DNA from: [Phormidium] sp. LEGE 05292
GTDB lineage: Bacteria > Cyanobacteriota > Cyanobacteriia > Cyanobacteriales > Aerosakkonemataceae
Assembly (NCBI RefSeq): GCF_015207735.1
Contig: NZ_JADEWG010000009.1
Location: 28,162-92,161 of the forward strand
Direction: 5' to 3'
DNA length: 64,000 nt
Part shown: piece after piece, positions 52,301 to 59,179 of the stretch
Layout: every line of letters begins with the position of its first letter
Position numbering within the stretch: position 1 is the first letter of the stretch
Position numbers and translations under genes: made by a program
The notes under the pieces: generated by a model
What the model saw: only the letters and a program-made list of their open reading frames with translations
Database searches by the model: none
Told to the model about the DNA's origin: nothing

Positions 52301-52619
52301 CAAGCTTTTACAAAAAGTTTACCACGCCTTAACACAAATTAGCTTAAGCCAAGAGGAACCAATATATAAAGAAGCTAAAGAACGGGTTTTAAAAGTGATT
52401 ACCACAATTAACCTTCGGATCTATGAGCGCGACATTAAGGCAATCTGGGAGAAATACGTTTTATCCAAAGACTTAAATGCCCTCGTTTCTGAACTAGATG
52501 AGTTGTTCGTTGAACAAGACCAATACTACGAGCTTGACGAAGAAGAATTAGACCCATTAGAGATGATTAAGGAAGAAGATATTCAGCTTGTTTGTTACCA
52601 ATGGTTTAACCTTGAATAG
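49341..52619 (+). CDS. PLD-nuclease/SNF2 helicase fusion
   Basis: 1092 aa. The N-terminal phospholipase-D-like nuclease domain has HAKAYIFDNYSIIGSSNFT (~130-150). The SNF2-type helicase has Walker A DAVGLGKTYIG, DESH (VVDESHNFR), LLTATPINTS, then the C-terminal motifs DVLSEGQNLQDAGVLVNYD and QRAGRIDRLG. Such fusions occur in bacterial defence loci. It lies 110 nt downstream of the sigma-NTPase gene on the same strand and is presumably cotranscribed. Start ATG 49341 follows AAAGG; the fold order PLD then helicase is seen directly. Confidence 0.88.
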   Translation: MALPDYIDNNQHTLEDVLRSLILDESQTNLDIATGFFRIEAWARLEQELNTVTSLRLLIGRDPTIRPAESDRIDLIRYFRRDIQQQLETENFKLKYKQQIDRLIAYLQQDHIQIRLYGIVGDAIQFLHAKAYIFDNYSIIGSSNFTPAGLSGNTELNVLNKTKYVAQDLRHNWFEKFWNDKSVDKNYKVKLIDALNASKFGSKPYTPYQVFLKALYELFKEDTLAEGSVRTSLELASFQQEGFERAVRLLERHRGCIVADAVGLGKTYIGLRVLDHYLIKDKRPGYVPRALVICPAQLRDLVWLKKLDEFGIKADVISQEEISRTTFDTRRYNKHDIIVVDESHNFRNSATNRYRNLQKLIGSGQRNKRVLLLTATPINTSIYDLYHQIFLLARNTETYYREWGIPHLKTYFKALAKGGAEITELLLQTIVRRSRQDVIKRQLAGEEIYIAGQKIRFPKRSLKQFTYNFEASFQGLYVGISNQIDQLHLAPYNIKAFKQRKTKKDEDEVKCNDALVALMKSLYLKRLESSVIAFRNSIRNQRNFQEQFYMLLQQGKLLDSNNFRKIIAAEIDEEESSSVEQLIQSLDKIDPNDYQIDQLCSQIQSDLNILNGILNKLDKIQNDVELGRDYDRKLATFKQLLVTELKGQKILVFSYFKDTTDYLYNQLLLDEDWLKKMAINERQPKIDKITGETPGKQREEKVKRFAPKANCENESEQQNLLSQEIDILICTDVLSEGQNLQDAGVLVNYDLHWNPVRMIQRAGRIDRLGTNYEELFIYNCFPEEGLEALLGLVARLQARIAMIDKEVGLDASVLGEIISEKSLEELYRLKKAITDADKEAILEELEQAADLVSLDEMRLPLLEFFKQEGEEAAEEIPLGIHSTRYLSIPEFETGGIFLAFRAKDKHFWHFYPRVNGVISIDSNKLTSDKRKIFNWLKCKAENFPHPEQLLPVKFDNSIFDVLDKAISNLMTYFKKQRTSRQLKPQLTKLLQKVYHALTQISLSQEEPIYKEAKERVLKVITTINLRIYERDIKAIWEKYVLSKDLNALVSELDELFVEQDQYYELDEEELDPLEMIKEEDIQLVCYQWFNLE

Positions 52620-52639
52620 CCGAAATGGTTGGTTTTGTT

Positions 52640-53608
52640 TTACCGACCTTTATACGGAACATTAAGTAAATCAACAGCTCGCAGTTTTGCTGCTTCCCCA
52701 CGCCTATCATATTTAGACGTAACGCTAGGAGAAGAGTGACCTGCTAGTTGAGATACCGTGACAATATCTGCTCCCGCATCTAACAAATCGCTAATAAATG
52801 TTCTTCGCAAATCGTGCGGTGAAAAAGCCGCCACTCCTGCTTTCTTTCCTCGTCGTTGCAAAGCCACGGTAATACCTTGTTCGCTCATCCGTTTCACAAT
52901 CATCCGCTTTGCTTTATCTAACGGATATAGTAGCGCCCCTGGTGCTAGACCGCGAACCGCAATCCAATCCTGAATTGCCGCACACCCTGCTACTGGTAAA
53001 TAAACAATTCGGTCTTTTTCTCCCTTAGCGCCGCGCACTTTCAGCGATCGCGCACGAGAGTTAAAATCACAAAGCTCTAAACTTACCACCTCGCTACGCC
53101 GCAATCCCACCATCAAAATTGCCAACATCGCCGCATCTCGGATGCCCAGATGGGTAGGGTCGTTAGTACAAGCACTCATCAGTGCTGCTATTTCTTCAGG
53201 ACTTAACGCTCGTCCGCGCAGCAATCGCTTTCCTTTAACTGATTGCACATCGGCAGCTTGCTCGTAATCTTGCACGCTCATCAATCCCAATCGACGAGCT
53301 TCCTTTAACGTGCGTCGCAAAGCACATAGCATCTTATTTGCCATTGCTGGACTGTACTTTTCCATCAATACTGCTCGTACCGCCGCCGTATGTTGATAGC
53401 GCAACGCTGCCCAATCGAGCGTTCTAGCATCGCAACTGCCATTGGTTAATAGCGTTGCGATCGCGTTGAGTGCTTCCCTCATGGTGCGCCGCGAACCCAC
53501 ACCCAACGAAGCCAGATACACTTCTGCTGGGTGCTTCGTCAAAGGCAGAGGCGTTACTAACGCTAAGTTAGATGGGTCAGGTAAACAAGTCAGGATATCG
53601 TTCGTCAC
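52640..53608 (-). CDS. Tyrosine recombinase (phage integrase/Xer type)
   Basis: 322 aa. The N-terminal SAM-like domain has TMREALNAIATLLTNG. The catalytic domain has the first Arg in GLRRSEVVSLE, the lysine region RGAKGEKDRIVYLP, HDLRRTFISDLLDAGADI (H..R), GHSSPSVTSKY (second H and the Tyr nucleophile) and a C-terminal RRGEAAKLRAVDLL. All five conserved residues are visible. Convergent with the PLD-helicase gene (20 bp apart), possibly a remnant of integration. It could resolve plasmid dimers or mobilise the neighbouring genes. Confidence 0.9.
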   Translation of the reverse strand: MTNDILTCLPDPSNLALVTPLPLTKHPAEVYLASLGVGSRRTMREALNAIATLLTNGSCDARTLDWAALRYQHTAAVRAVLMEKYSPAMANKMLCALRRTLKEARRLGLMSVQDYEQAADVQSVKGKRLLRGRALSPEEIAALMSACTNDPTHLGIRDAAMLAILMVGLRRSEVVSLELCDFNSRARSLKVRGAKGEKDRIVYLPVAGCAAIQDWIAVRGLAPGALLYPLDKAKRMIVKRMSEQGITVALQRRGKKAGVAAFSPHDLRRTFISDLLDAGADIVTVSQLAGHSSPSVTSKYDRRGEAAKLRAVDLLNVPYKGR

Positions 53609-53930
53609 AGATGGTGTTGCCTACGCACTATCTTTATCGTCTACTAAAAACTTTCGCATAAACCAAAGAATTTTTAATTGTGAGAACAAAACTTCTCCAC
53701 ACCCTTGGCTCTCTTAAACGTTAGGAAAGCTCCTAGCGACTCTCATAGCGGGTAAAAGTGATATAGACCAGTCCTGGCTAAACCGTTCGCTCCTTTCCTC
53801 GATGGCGCTGGTACTATTGATCGTTATTCTTGTTAGGGTGCGTGCGCCAAGAATAACGCAAGGAAAAAGTTCTGTACTATAAGAGCAAGATGCAGAATTT
53901 TTTGGATGAGTTGGGTTATGGATCGAAGGT
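53609..53930. other. 322-bp gap with a perfect hairpin repeat
   Basis: No gene. It holds a perfect 11-bp inverted repeat CGTTATTCTTG/CAAGAATAACG (53822-53858) around a loop with TTAGGGTGCGTGCGC, resembling cyanobacterial dispersed repeats with TTAGGGTGCGT. It lies between the divergent recombinase and xisH genes and may contain both promoters or a recombination site. Confidence 0.45.
53822..53858. repeat. 11-bp-arm inverted repeat with TTAGGGTGCGT loop
   Basis: CGTTATTCTTG and its perfect complement separated by 15 nt. The loop sequence is reminiscent of a common cyanobacterial small repeat. Confidence 0.6.
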
Positions 53931-54347
53931 ATGGCAGCCAAGGATAAATTTCACGATGCCGTGAAAACTGGTTTAATTAAAGAAGGTTGGACGGTTACTG
54001 ACGATCCTTTTTTCATTCCGTTTGGGGGAGTGGATTTGTATGTTGATTTAGGAGCAGAAAAAGTAATTGCAGCGGTTAAAGAAAGCCGGAAAATAGCTGT
54101 AGAAATTAAAAGTTTTTTAGGGTCTTCTATAATTACAGAATTTCACAGTGCTTTAGGTCAATTAATGAGTTATCGATTGGCTATTAAACAAAAAGACCCA
54201 GAACGAATTTTATATTTAGCTGTTCCTTTGGAAATTTATCGGACTTTTTTTCAATTAGAATTCGGTCGTTTAGCTATACAAGATTATCAATTAAAGTTAA
54301 TTGTTTACAATCCAGATAATGAGGAGATTGTGCAATGGATAGAGTAG
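53931..54347 (+). CDS. xisH: XisH-family protein (fdxN element excision controlling)
   Basis: 138 aa starting MAAKDKFHDAVKTGLIKEGW. It contains the nuclease-like fold pattern FGGVDLYVDLGAEKVIAAV, IAVEIKSFLGSSIITEFHSA and a conserved DPERILYLAVP. This is the XisH protein family that, with XisI, is needed for fdxN-element excision in Nostoc; the family is widespread in cyanobacteria as paired genes and related to VRR/endonuclease folds. The IAVEIKSF may be the ExK site. Stop overlaps xisI by 13 nt. Confidence 0.93.
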   Translation: MAAKDKFHDAVKTGLIKEGWTVTDDPFFIPFGGVDLYVDLGAEKVIAAVKESRKIAVEIKSFLGSSIITEFHSALGQLMSYRLAIKQKDPERILYLAVPLEIYRTFFQLEFGRLAIQDYQLKLIVYNPDNEEIVQWIE

Positions 54348-54670
54348 GAAAATACAGTCAATATATTGAGAATATAATTAATGAATATGCTCAGTATAAG
54401 CCTGCTTATGGTGAGGTAGAAATTGAGACGATTTTTGACCGGGAAAGGAATCATTATTTATTGTATTATGTCGGATGGGATGGCTATGAAAGAATGCGCG
54501 GTTGTGTTTTGCACGTTGATATAAAAAATGAAAAGATTTGGATTCAACATGATGGAACTAAAGGAGGAATTGCTAATGATTTGTTAGAGTTGGGTGTACC
54601 GAAAGAAGATATTGTTTTGGCGTTTCATGCGCCAACGATCCGGAAGTATACTGAGTTCGCTGTGGGTTAA
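54335..54670 (+). CDS. xisI: XisI-family protein
   Basis: 111 aa: GKYSQYIENIINEYAQYKPAYG, the core HYLLYYVGWDGYERMRGCVLHVDI, KIWIQHDGTKGGIANDLLELG and the C-terminus VLAFHAPTIRKYTEFAVG. Typical XisI, always adjacent to xisH. The pair is often found apart from fdxN elements, where a toxin-antitoxin-like role has been suggested in the general literature. Confidence 0.93.
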   Translation: MDRVGKYSQYIENIINEYAQYKPAYGEVEIETIFDRERNHYLLYYVGWDGYERMRGCVLHVDIKNEKIWIQHDGTKGGIANDLLELGVPKEDIVLAFHAPTIRKYTEFAVG

Positions 54671-54954
54671 AAGATGTTTATTAATTGCATTTTCCAGGCA
54701 ATCAAACCAACAAGTACCAAAAGACCTAATGCTCTCCGAAAGTAATTAACACCTTGAAATAATTCTAACCATGCCCAAGTAAATAAGGAGCCAAAAGCTA
54801 TTAAATCTAGTCCAACATGAATTTGACCTGTAGGTAAAATTAGCTGCAATAAACTAGCTACAGCAAAAACAATAATTGGTAAATTTGGGGGTTGGGCTAT
54901 AACAATATTGCCTTCGCTGTCTCGGAACGCCTGGTCAAAAAATGTATTTTCCAT
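54667..54954 (-). CDS. Small membrane protein
   Basis: 95 aa with two or three hydrophobic segments (LPIIVFAVASLLQLILP, LDLIAFGSLFTWAWL, RALGLLVLVGLIAWKM), soluble N-terminus. GAGAGG precedes the ATG. No family recognised; convergent with xisI, ends overlapping by 4 nt. Confidence 0.6.
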   Translation of the reverse strand: MENTFFDQAFRDSEGNIVIAQPPNLPIIVFAVASLLQLILPTGQIHVGLDLIAFGSLFTWAWLELFQGVNYFRRALGLLVLVGLIAWKMQLINIF

Positions 54955-55068
54955 GAAATTCCTCTCTGTTTACTTGAGCAAAGTTAGCCCGATAAATTTG
55001 ATTAAGGGGCTTACTGTATACCGTTTCATGATTTCATGACCCGGAATTATTACCATCCATCTTAGGCA

Positions 55069-58000
55069 TCAAGGTATTTTCTGCAAGTAGGCGAAAGGAA
55101 TCCAATAGTCGCAAGCCCATTGTTTTGCTTTGACTCGTGCTTCTGGTTGACCATCAGCATTAGTGCGAATTTCTAAAACTTCTAGTTCCTTACCGCGACA
55201 AGTATTTGCCATCAGTACATCCGAGCCTTTATAGCGGCACTTTTGTCCGACACGGAATACTTTTCGTTGGCGAGAAGAAGATGCCTGGACTACCTGCTTC
55301 GGAAAAGATGTGGACTGCTTGGAGGGATTCTGATTTACAGACTCAACATCAGTAGCAGTAGTAGTCGCATCCAAGTCGCAATCATTGCGACCATCTTCGT
55401 CTTTAGTTACAGGGGAATTATCTTCATTAGTCGCATTAGTCGCAAAGGTCGCAACTAAGTCGCAATCATTGCTATCGTCTGTATTGCTTACCAAATGGGC
55501 ATCGCAGCTATTAGTCGCAATGGTCGCAGTCGCATTATCTAATAATTCAGTTTCGGAAAGCGTAGTTTCTTCATTAGAAGCAGGCGAGAATATGGCACTA
55601 TTTGTTGCGACTACTGCGCCCTTCTGCTGTAATCCTTGATTGGTGGTTGTTTCAGTAGTTGCGCCCTGTTTGCGACCATTGCGACCATTGCGACCATCAG
55701 GTGGTGATGGTGGAGAAGGTGGTCGATCGGACCTTGGTGAATCGGGAGCATATTCGTACTCCAAGTACCGTCCAGAATTGTAGGTTGTACCCAAATCGCG
55801 TTCGGTCAAATATCGAAAGCGACGACGAATCTCTTCAGCAGAGAGTTTGCGTAGTAAAGGCGAACCAAAGCGTTGCACTGTTTTAGCTTTAATGCGACCG
55901 CAGCGTTTGGATAGTTCAATGATGTCTAGATACTCCGGTGCTAGTCCCGGAAGAACAGCTGGTGCGCCTTTGGTGTGGAGCAATTGGATTTTTTGCAGAC
56001 AAAAAGTAGCTAAAGCGATCGCCTTTCGCATCGTGGTCGCAGAAATTTGCTCGGCAGGGATTTCCCCAGGAGTAGCTAAAGCATTGAGGCAATGTAAATT
56101 AAGTGCAATCCGTGCTGCTGTCGCTTGCAGTTTGCGAATAGCAGCCTTCAGTCCTTTTTGGGGAGTTTGATAGGCAAGAACAGAGCAATAGTCATACCAC
56201 TCATTGACGTACAAATCAAAAGCTTCTGGAGAGAGGGTAAACTTTTGCTGCCAGCGTCGTTTGCGTTCTGATTCGTCTGCGCTATCGTCAGGTGTAGGGG
56301 TGGGTAGATAATTAAGGATACGTTGATACAAGTTAACTACGACATCCTTAAAGTGAATTTGGGGACGGTGGCGGGGGTAAAGTGTTAGTTGGGAAGAGGC
56401 AGGCAACCACAAGAATCGCGCCATCATACCATTAGCATCGGAGAAATCGCCATACTGTTCGTAGAGTACGGCTTCTTGAATCGTGCCAATCATGCTAGCT
56501 GAAGGACGAGAAAGGTGACGGGTGCCTTTGCTAACTCGATGAGAGCGGTAAGGTTTTTGGTCATAAAGAGAAAGGAAAAATTCCGCATCATCCCCTTTGC
56601 CTTGACGGTACTGATTCAGGGATTTGAAAAAGCCAGCAAATTCTTCTTTATGCAGTAAAAGACCCCGGTTGTTTTTTGCTAGCAGGTCGATGAGGGCTTC
56701 TTTTGACCAATCGGTAGTTAAATAATCAGTTGGTTGGGGAGGGGTAGGAGACAGTTCGTTGTTGTTCAAGCGCTCTTTTTTCTCATCTTTAGAGAGAAGT
56801 TCCCACATTTGACTGTCTCGTTGGTAATCCCGTTCAGCTTGTAGGAATGCTTCATGAGCTTCATCTTGGATGGAAAATAAAGGGTCAACAATATCAGAGG
56901 TAATAGTAGATTTCATATCACCGGAGTCGAGAACCAATCCTACCCAGAGATTAGGCGGGACTTTGAAGTTGAGTCCGGGGTCAATTTCTAAATATGCCTT
57001 AGCTCCTAGTAAACCGGAAACAACAGCAAGGAGGCTAAACAAATACCAATGTTGGGGAAGCAATAAAGATTTAGCTTTTAGTTGAATTGGATTAGCTAAG
57101 GCTGGAACATCAATAAATTCAGTAATATCAATATCAGAAGCTTCAGCAGCAAGTAATTCGTGGACAATTTTGAATTGTTCGGTTAGGTCATCAGTTTGGT
57201 CAAGTTCGAGTTGAGTTTTTTCTAGGATGGAGCTAAAGTTTTTCAGACGATATTGCCGCTCTAAAGCCGCAATTTCTAATGCTAAATCTGTCGGAGATGG
57301 TTCTTGTAAAAGTAAATTGCGGGCAACTTCTTTGAGTTGTTGGGGATTAATATTCGGTTCAGTATTATGACCGTTTTTATCAGAATGAGGTGGGTTTGGT
57401 TGTTGCCTACTCTCGGATTGCGTGTTATTTATTCCCCATTCGGCTTTGAGTCGATTTTGAATCTCTAGCGGACAAAACTTAGTAAAGATTGTCCGTTCTA
57501 AGCGATAGATTTTTTTCCAGCAACTTTCTTCATTACCACTTTTGTATTCAGCAGCAGTTTGGCAAGTATCGGGGTTAATGGTTTTCAAAATCCGCTGCCA
57601 TTTATCGGGGTCAGCAGTACTATCTTCCATTTGACCCCAGGCATATTGAACTAATTCAGTAGTTGTGCCTGTATAAGGAATCCGGTGACGGTGACAAAAT
57701 GCTTCCCAACCGTAGCATTCTTGAGCTAAAGCATTAATAGCATCAGAACGATTACCCTTGGTTGCACCGTTGAGTAAGGTTTGTTGAGCAGAAGGTGAAA
57801 TTAAATCCTCTAAGCGAATCGCACCTGAAACATAATCCATCTTTTCTAGAGGGGGAGTTTCTAATGTAGGACGAGATTTACGGGTGGGGTAAATGCCAAC
57901 TTGTTCTGGGTGATGGACAACAGGTGGATAGGGAGTAAAGTATTCCCAACTATAAGCGATGCCATTAGTACCAATAGTGGGTGGCAGCAAGGTATGTCCG

Positions 58001-58518
58001 CCGTTTCTAGCTAAGAGTTCCCCCATCCTGGCACCATTAGGGTCGAGGCTAAATGCAGTCCAATCCGGTTGTTGTGTAAATGCCAGAATGACTCGGTATC
58101 CGCCACTAGGCGTGCGAAATCTTGGTGCTTGTTGCAAAATTGGGTAGTCGCTGAGCCACTGTTGGAGTCGAGCTTCCAATGCAGCGAGTGAAGGGAAAAC
58201 TTGTTGCTTGTGGTCAAGGTCTACAAATCCAATATAGTGACCTTGCTGATTGGGGCCACCACCAAGGGTGCCGATGCCAGGGGTGAAAGCAAACCATTGT
58301 TTTAAGATGGCAGGGGTGGGAAGTTGTGTTTGGTAAGCAGCCCAAGCAACTTTACTGGCTTTGCCATGTTGATTCAGCGAAGCTGGAGCTTTACCACCTG
58401 GAACGCCACAGTCTCGCTCGCACTCCAAAGGACATTCGGGAAGTGCAGGTCGGCCTAAAGTGTTGTGTAGCCACTCAATAGTTTGGGCAATGGATTGGGG
58501 GGGCTGATGATACATCAC
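55069..58518 (-). CDS. Large AEP primase/DUF3987-type replication protein
   Basis: 1149 aa. Prim-pol-type N-terminus: GFVDLD with the acidic pair at ~100-102, a TPSGGYRVILAF strand (~146) where His is replaced by Tyr, and GELLARNGGHTLLPPT (~184-199). A DUF3987-like helicase domain follows at ~470-800, with P-loop-like LDSGDMKSTITS (~530), LLHKEEFAGFF and SRPSASMIGTIQ. The last ~200 residues are low-complexity Ala/Thr/Asn, ending in a small folded tail (VFRVGQKCRYKGSD). This is the usual initiator/primase of many cyanobacterial plasmids. It is divergent from an HTH gene, and the 273-bp region between them is the most likely origin/control area. Confidence 0.82.
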   Translation of the reverse strand: MMYHQPPQSIAQTIEWLHNTLGRPALPECPLECERDCGVPGGKAPASLNQHGKASKVAWAAYQTQLPTPAILKQWFAFTPGIGTLGGGPNQQGHYIGFVDLDHKQQVFPSLAALEARLQQWLSDYPILQQAPRFRTPSGGYRVILAFTQQPDWTAFSLDPNGARMGELLARNGGHTLLPPTIGTNGIAYSWEYFTPYPPVVHHPEQVGIYPTRKSRPTLETPPLEKMDYVSGAIRLEDLISPSAQQTLLNGATKGNRSDAINALAQECYGWEAFCHRHRIPYTGTTTELVQYAWGQMEDSTADPDKWQRILKTINPDTCQTAAEYKSGNEESCWKKIYRLERTIFTKFCPLEIQNRLKAEWGINNTQSESRQQPNPPHSDKNGHNTEPNINPQQLKEVARNLLLQEPSPTDLALEIAALERQYRLKNFSSILEKTQLELDQTDDLTEQFKIVHELLAAEASDIDITEFIDVPALANPIQLKAKSLLLPQHWYLFSLLAVVSGLLGAKAYLEIDPGLNFKVPPNLWVGLVLDSGDMKSTITSDIVDPLFSIQDEAHEAFLQAERDYQRDSQMWELLSKDEKKERLNNNELSPTPPQPTDYLTTDWSKEALIDLLAKNNRGLLLHKEEFAGFFKSLNQYRQGKGDDAEFFLSLYDQKPYRSHRVSKGTRHLSRPSASMIGTIQEAVLYEQYGDFSDANGMMARFLWLPASSQLTLYPRHRPQIHFKDVVVNLYQRILNYLPTPTPDDSADESERKRRWQQKFTLSPEAFDLYVNEWYDYCSVLAYQTPQKGLKAAIRKLQATAARIALNLHCLNALATPGEIPAEQISATTMRKAIALATFCLQKIQLLHTKGAPAVLPGLAPEYLDIIELSKRCGRIKAKTVQRFGSPLLRKLSAEEIRRRFRYLTERDLGTTYNSGRYLEYEYAPDSPRSDRPPSPPSPPDGRNGRNGRKQGATTETTTNQGLQQKGAVVATNSAIFSPASNEETTLSETELLDNATATIATNSCDAHLVSNTDDSNDCDLVATFATNATNEDNSPVTKDEDGRNDCDLDATTTATDVESVNQNPSKQSTSFPKQVVQASSSRQRKVFRVGQKCRYKGSDVLMANTCRGKELEVLEIRTNADGQPEARVKAKQWACDYWIPFAYLQKIP
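55364..55697. repeat. Clustered GTCGCA/TGCGAC repeats inside the primase gene
   Basis: Eight GTCGCA copies on the plus strand lie within 55364-55534 (irregular spacing), one TGCGAC at 55386, and three 9-bp TGCGACCAT units are tandem at 55671-55697. They encode the low-complexity linker (..ATNATN.., ..NGRNGR..). Either simple coding repeats or iteron-like binding sites. Confidence 0.6.
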
Positions 58519-58791
58519 GGTTTTGGACTTAATAAGAAAATTGCTAAAAGGCTAGGTAAGCCAGACATCGACCTTGAAGTTCTTCTAAGAGCAAAAAATA
58601 TGTATTGGCAAACCTACAGAATTTGTTAAAGTTAAATAGACTCGTCTACTGGTATCTTGGTAAGAAATACGATTGTGTATTTCTCTAAGGATTAGTCGAT
58701 CTGCATCTTTCCGTCTCCTTTTATCAGGGGTAACTTTAACAAGAGTAAAGTGTATTTAATTCCGATTTAACTTTTTTTACAAATATTAATA
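58519..58791. promoter_or_regulatory. Divergent control region, possible origin
   Basis: 273 bp between the primase and HTH genes. TTGTTAAAGTTA (58623-58634) has an exact inverted partner TAACTTTAACAA (58731-58742), 96 bp apart. A hairpin AGAAATAC-GATTGT-GTATTTCT (58663-58684) lies between. The AT-rich part just before the HTH gene could open easily. Operator for the HTH protein and/or replication origin. Confidence 0.5.
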
Positions 58792-59133
58792 ATGTTGATC
58801 CACGAAGCTTTTGACCTGACATTAAAACGTTATCGGATAGGTGGTAGAGCCATAGCTCAAGTAGCAGGGGCTAGCGAGAGTCTGGTGTCTCAGTTTCGGC
58901 GTGGCAAGACAGGGGTAACAGATGAAATGTTGGACAAGCTTTTGAATGGGATGCAACAGATTGCGCCTGGGTCACGTAAATACTTCTGCTCGTTGGTAGC
59001 AGGAGAGCCAATGGGGATTAAGAACTTAGAAGATGTAGTTGAGGCAATCTCTGAAGAGGAAATTCCTGAATTACTAATGGCAATTGCGCGACGCTGGAGA
59101 ACTACTGATAATAAAATTTTGCAAGTTAGTTGA
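58792..59133 (+). CDS. HTH regulator beside the primase gene
   Basis: 113 aa. XRE-like helix-turn-helix: FDLTLKRYRIGGRAIAQVAG then ASESLVSQFRRGKTG (~residues 15-42). The C-terminal domain (LEDVVEAISEEEIPELLMAIA) is helical and may dimerise. ATG follows an AT-rich leader with no strong ribosome site. Divergent from the primase gene, so it probably controls copy number or primase expression through the inverted repeats at 58623/58731. Confidence 0.75.
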   Translation: MLIHEAFDLTLKRYRIGGRAIAQVAGASESLVSQFRRGKTGVTDEMLDKLLNGMQQIAPGSRKYFCSLVAGEPMGIKNLEDVVEAISEEEIPELLMAIARRWRTTDNKILQVS

Positions 59134-59179
59134 GAATGAAGTAAGCGATCGCTTCAAGAAAAACCTTTTAATCTAAGCA

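Noticed and set aside
30957..52619. A DISARM system (methyltransferase, DUF1998, PLD, SNF2 parts)
   Set aside because: The parts exist but on different strands, in separate operons, and PLD and SNF2 are fused. The helicase belongs to the hairpin-marked module and the methyltransferase to an R-M pair.
53714..53941. 75-aa minus-strand frame before xisH
   Set aside because: It spans the xisH promoter region, overlaps the xisH start, contains no recognisable domain, and its composition is that of random translation.
55364..55697. CRISPR array
   Set aside because: The repeat unit is 6-9 bp with irregular spacing, within a coding frame; no array-like 25-40 bp repeats were seen anywhere.
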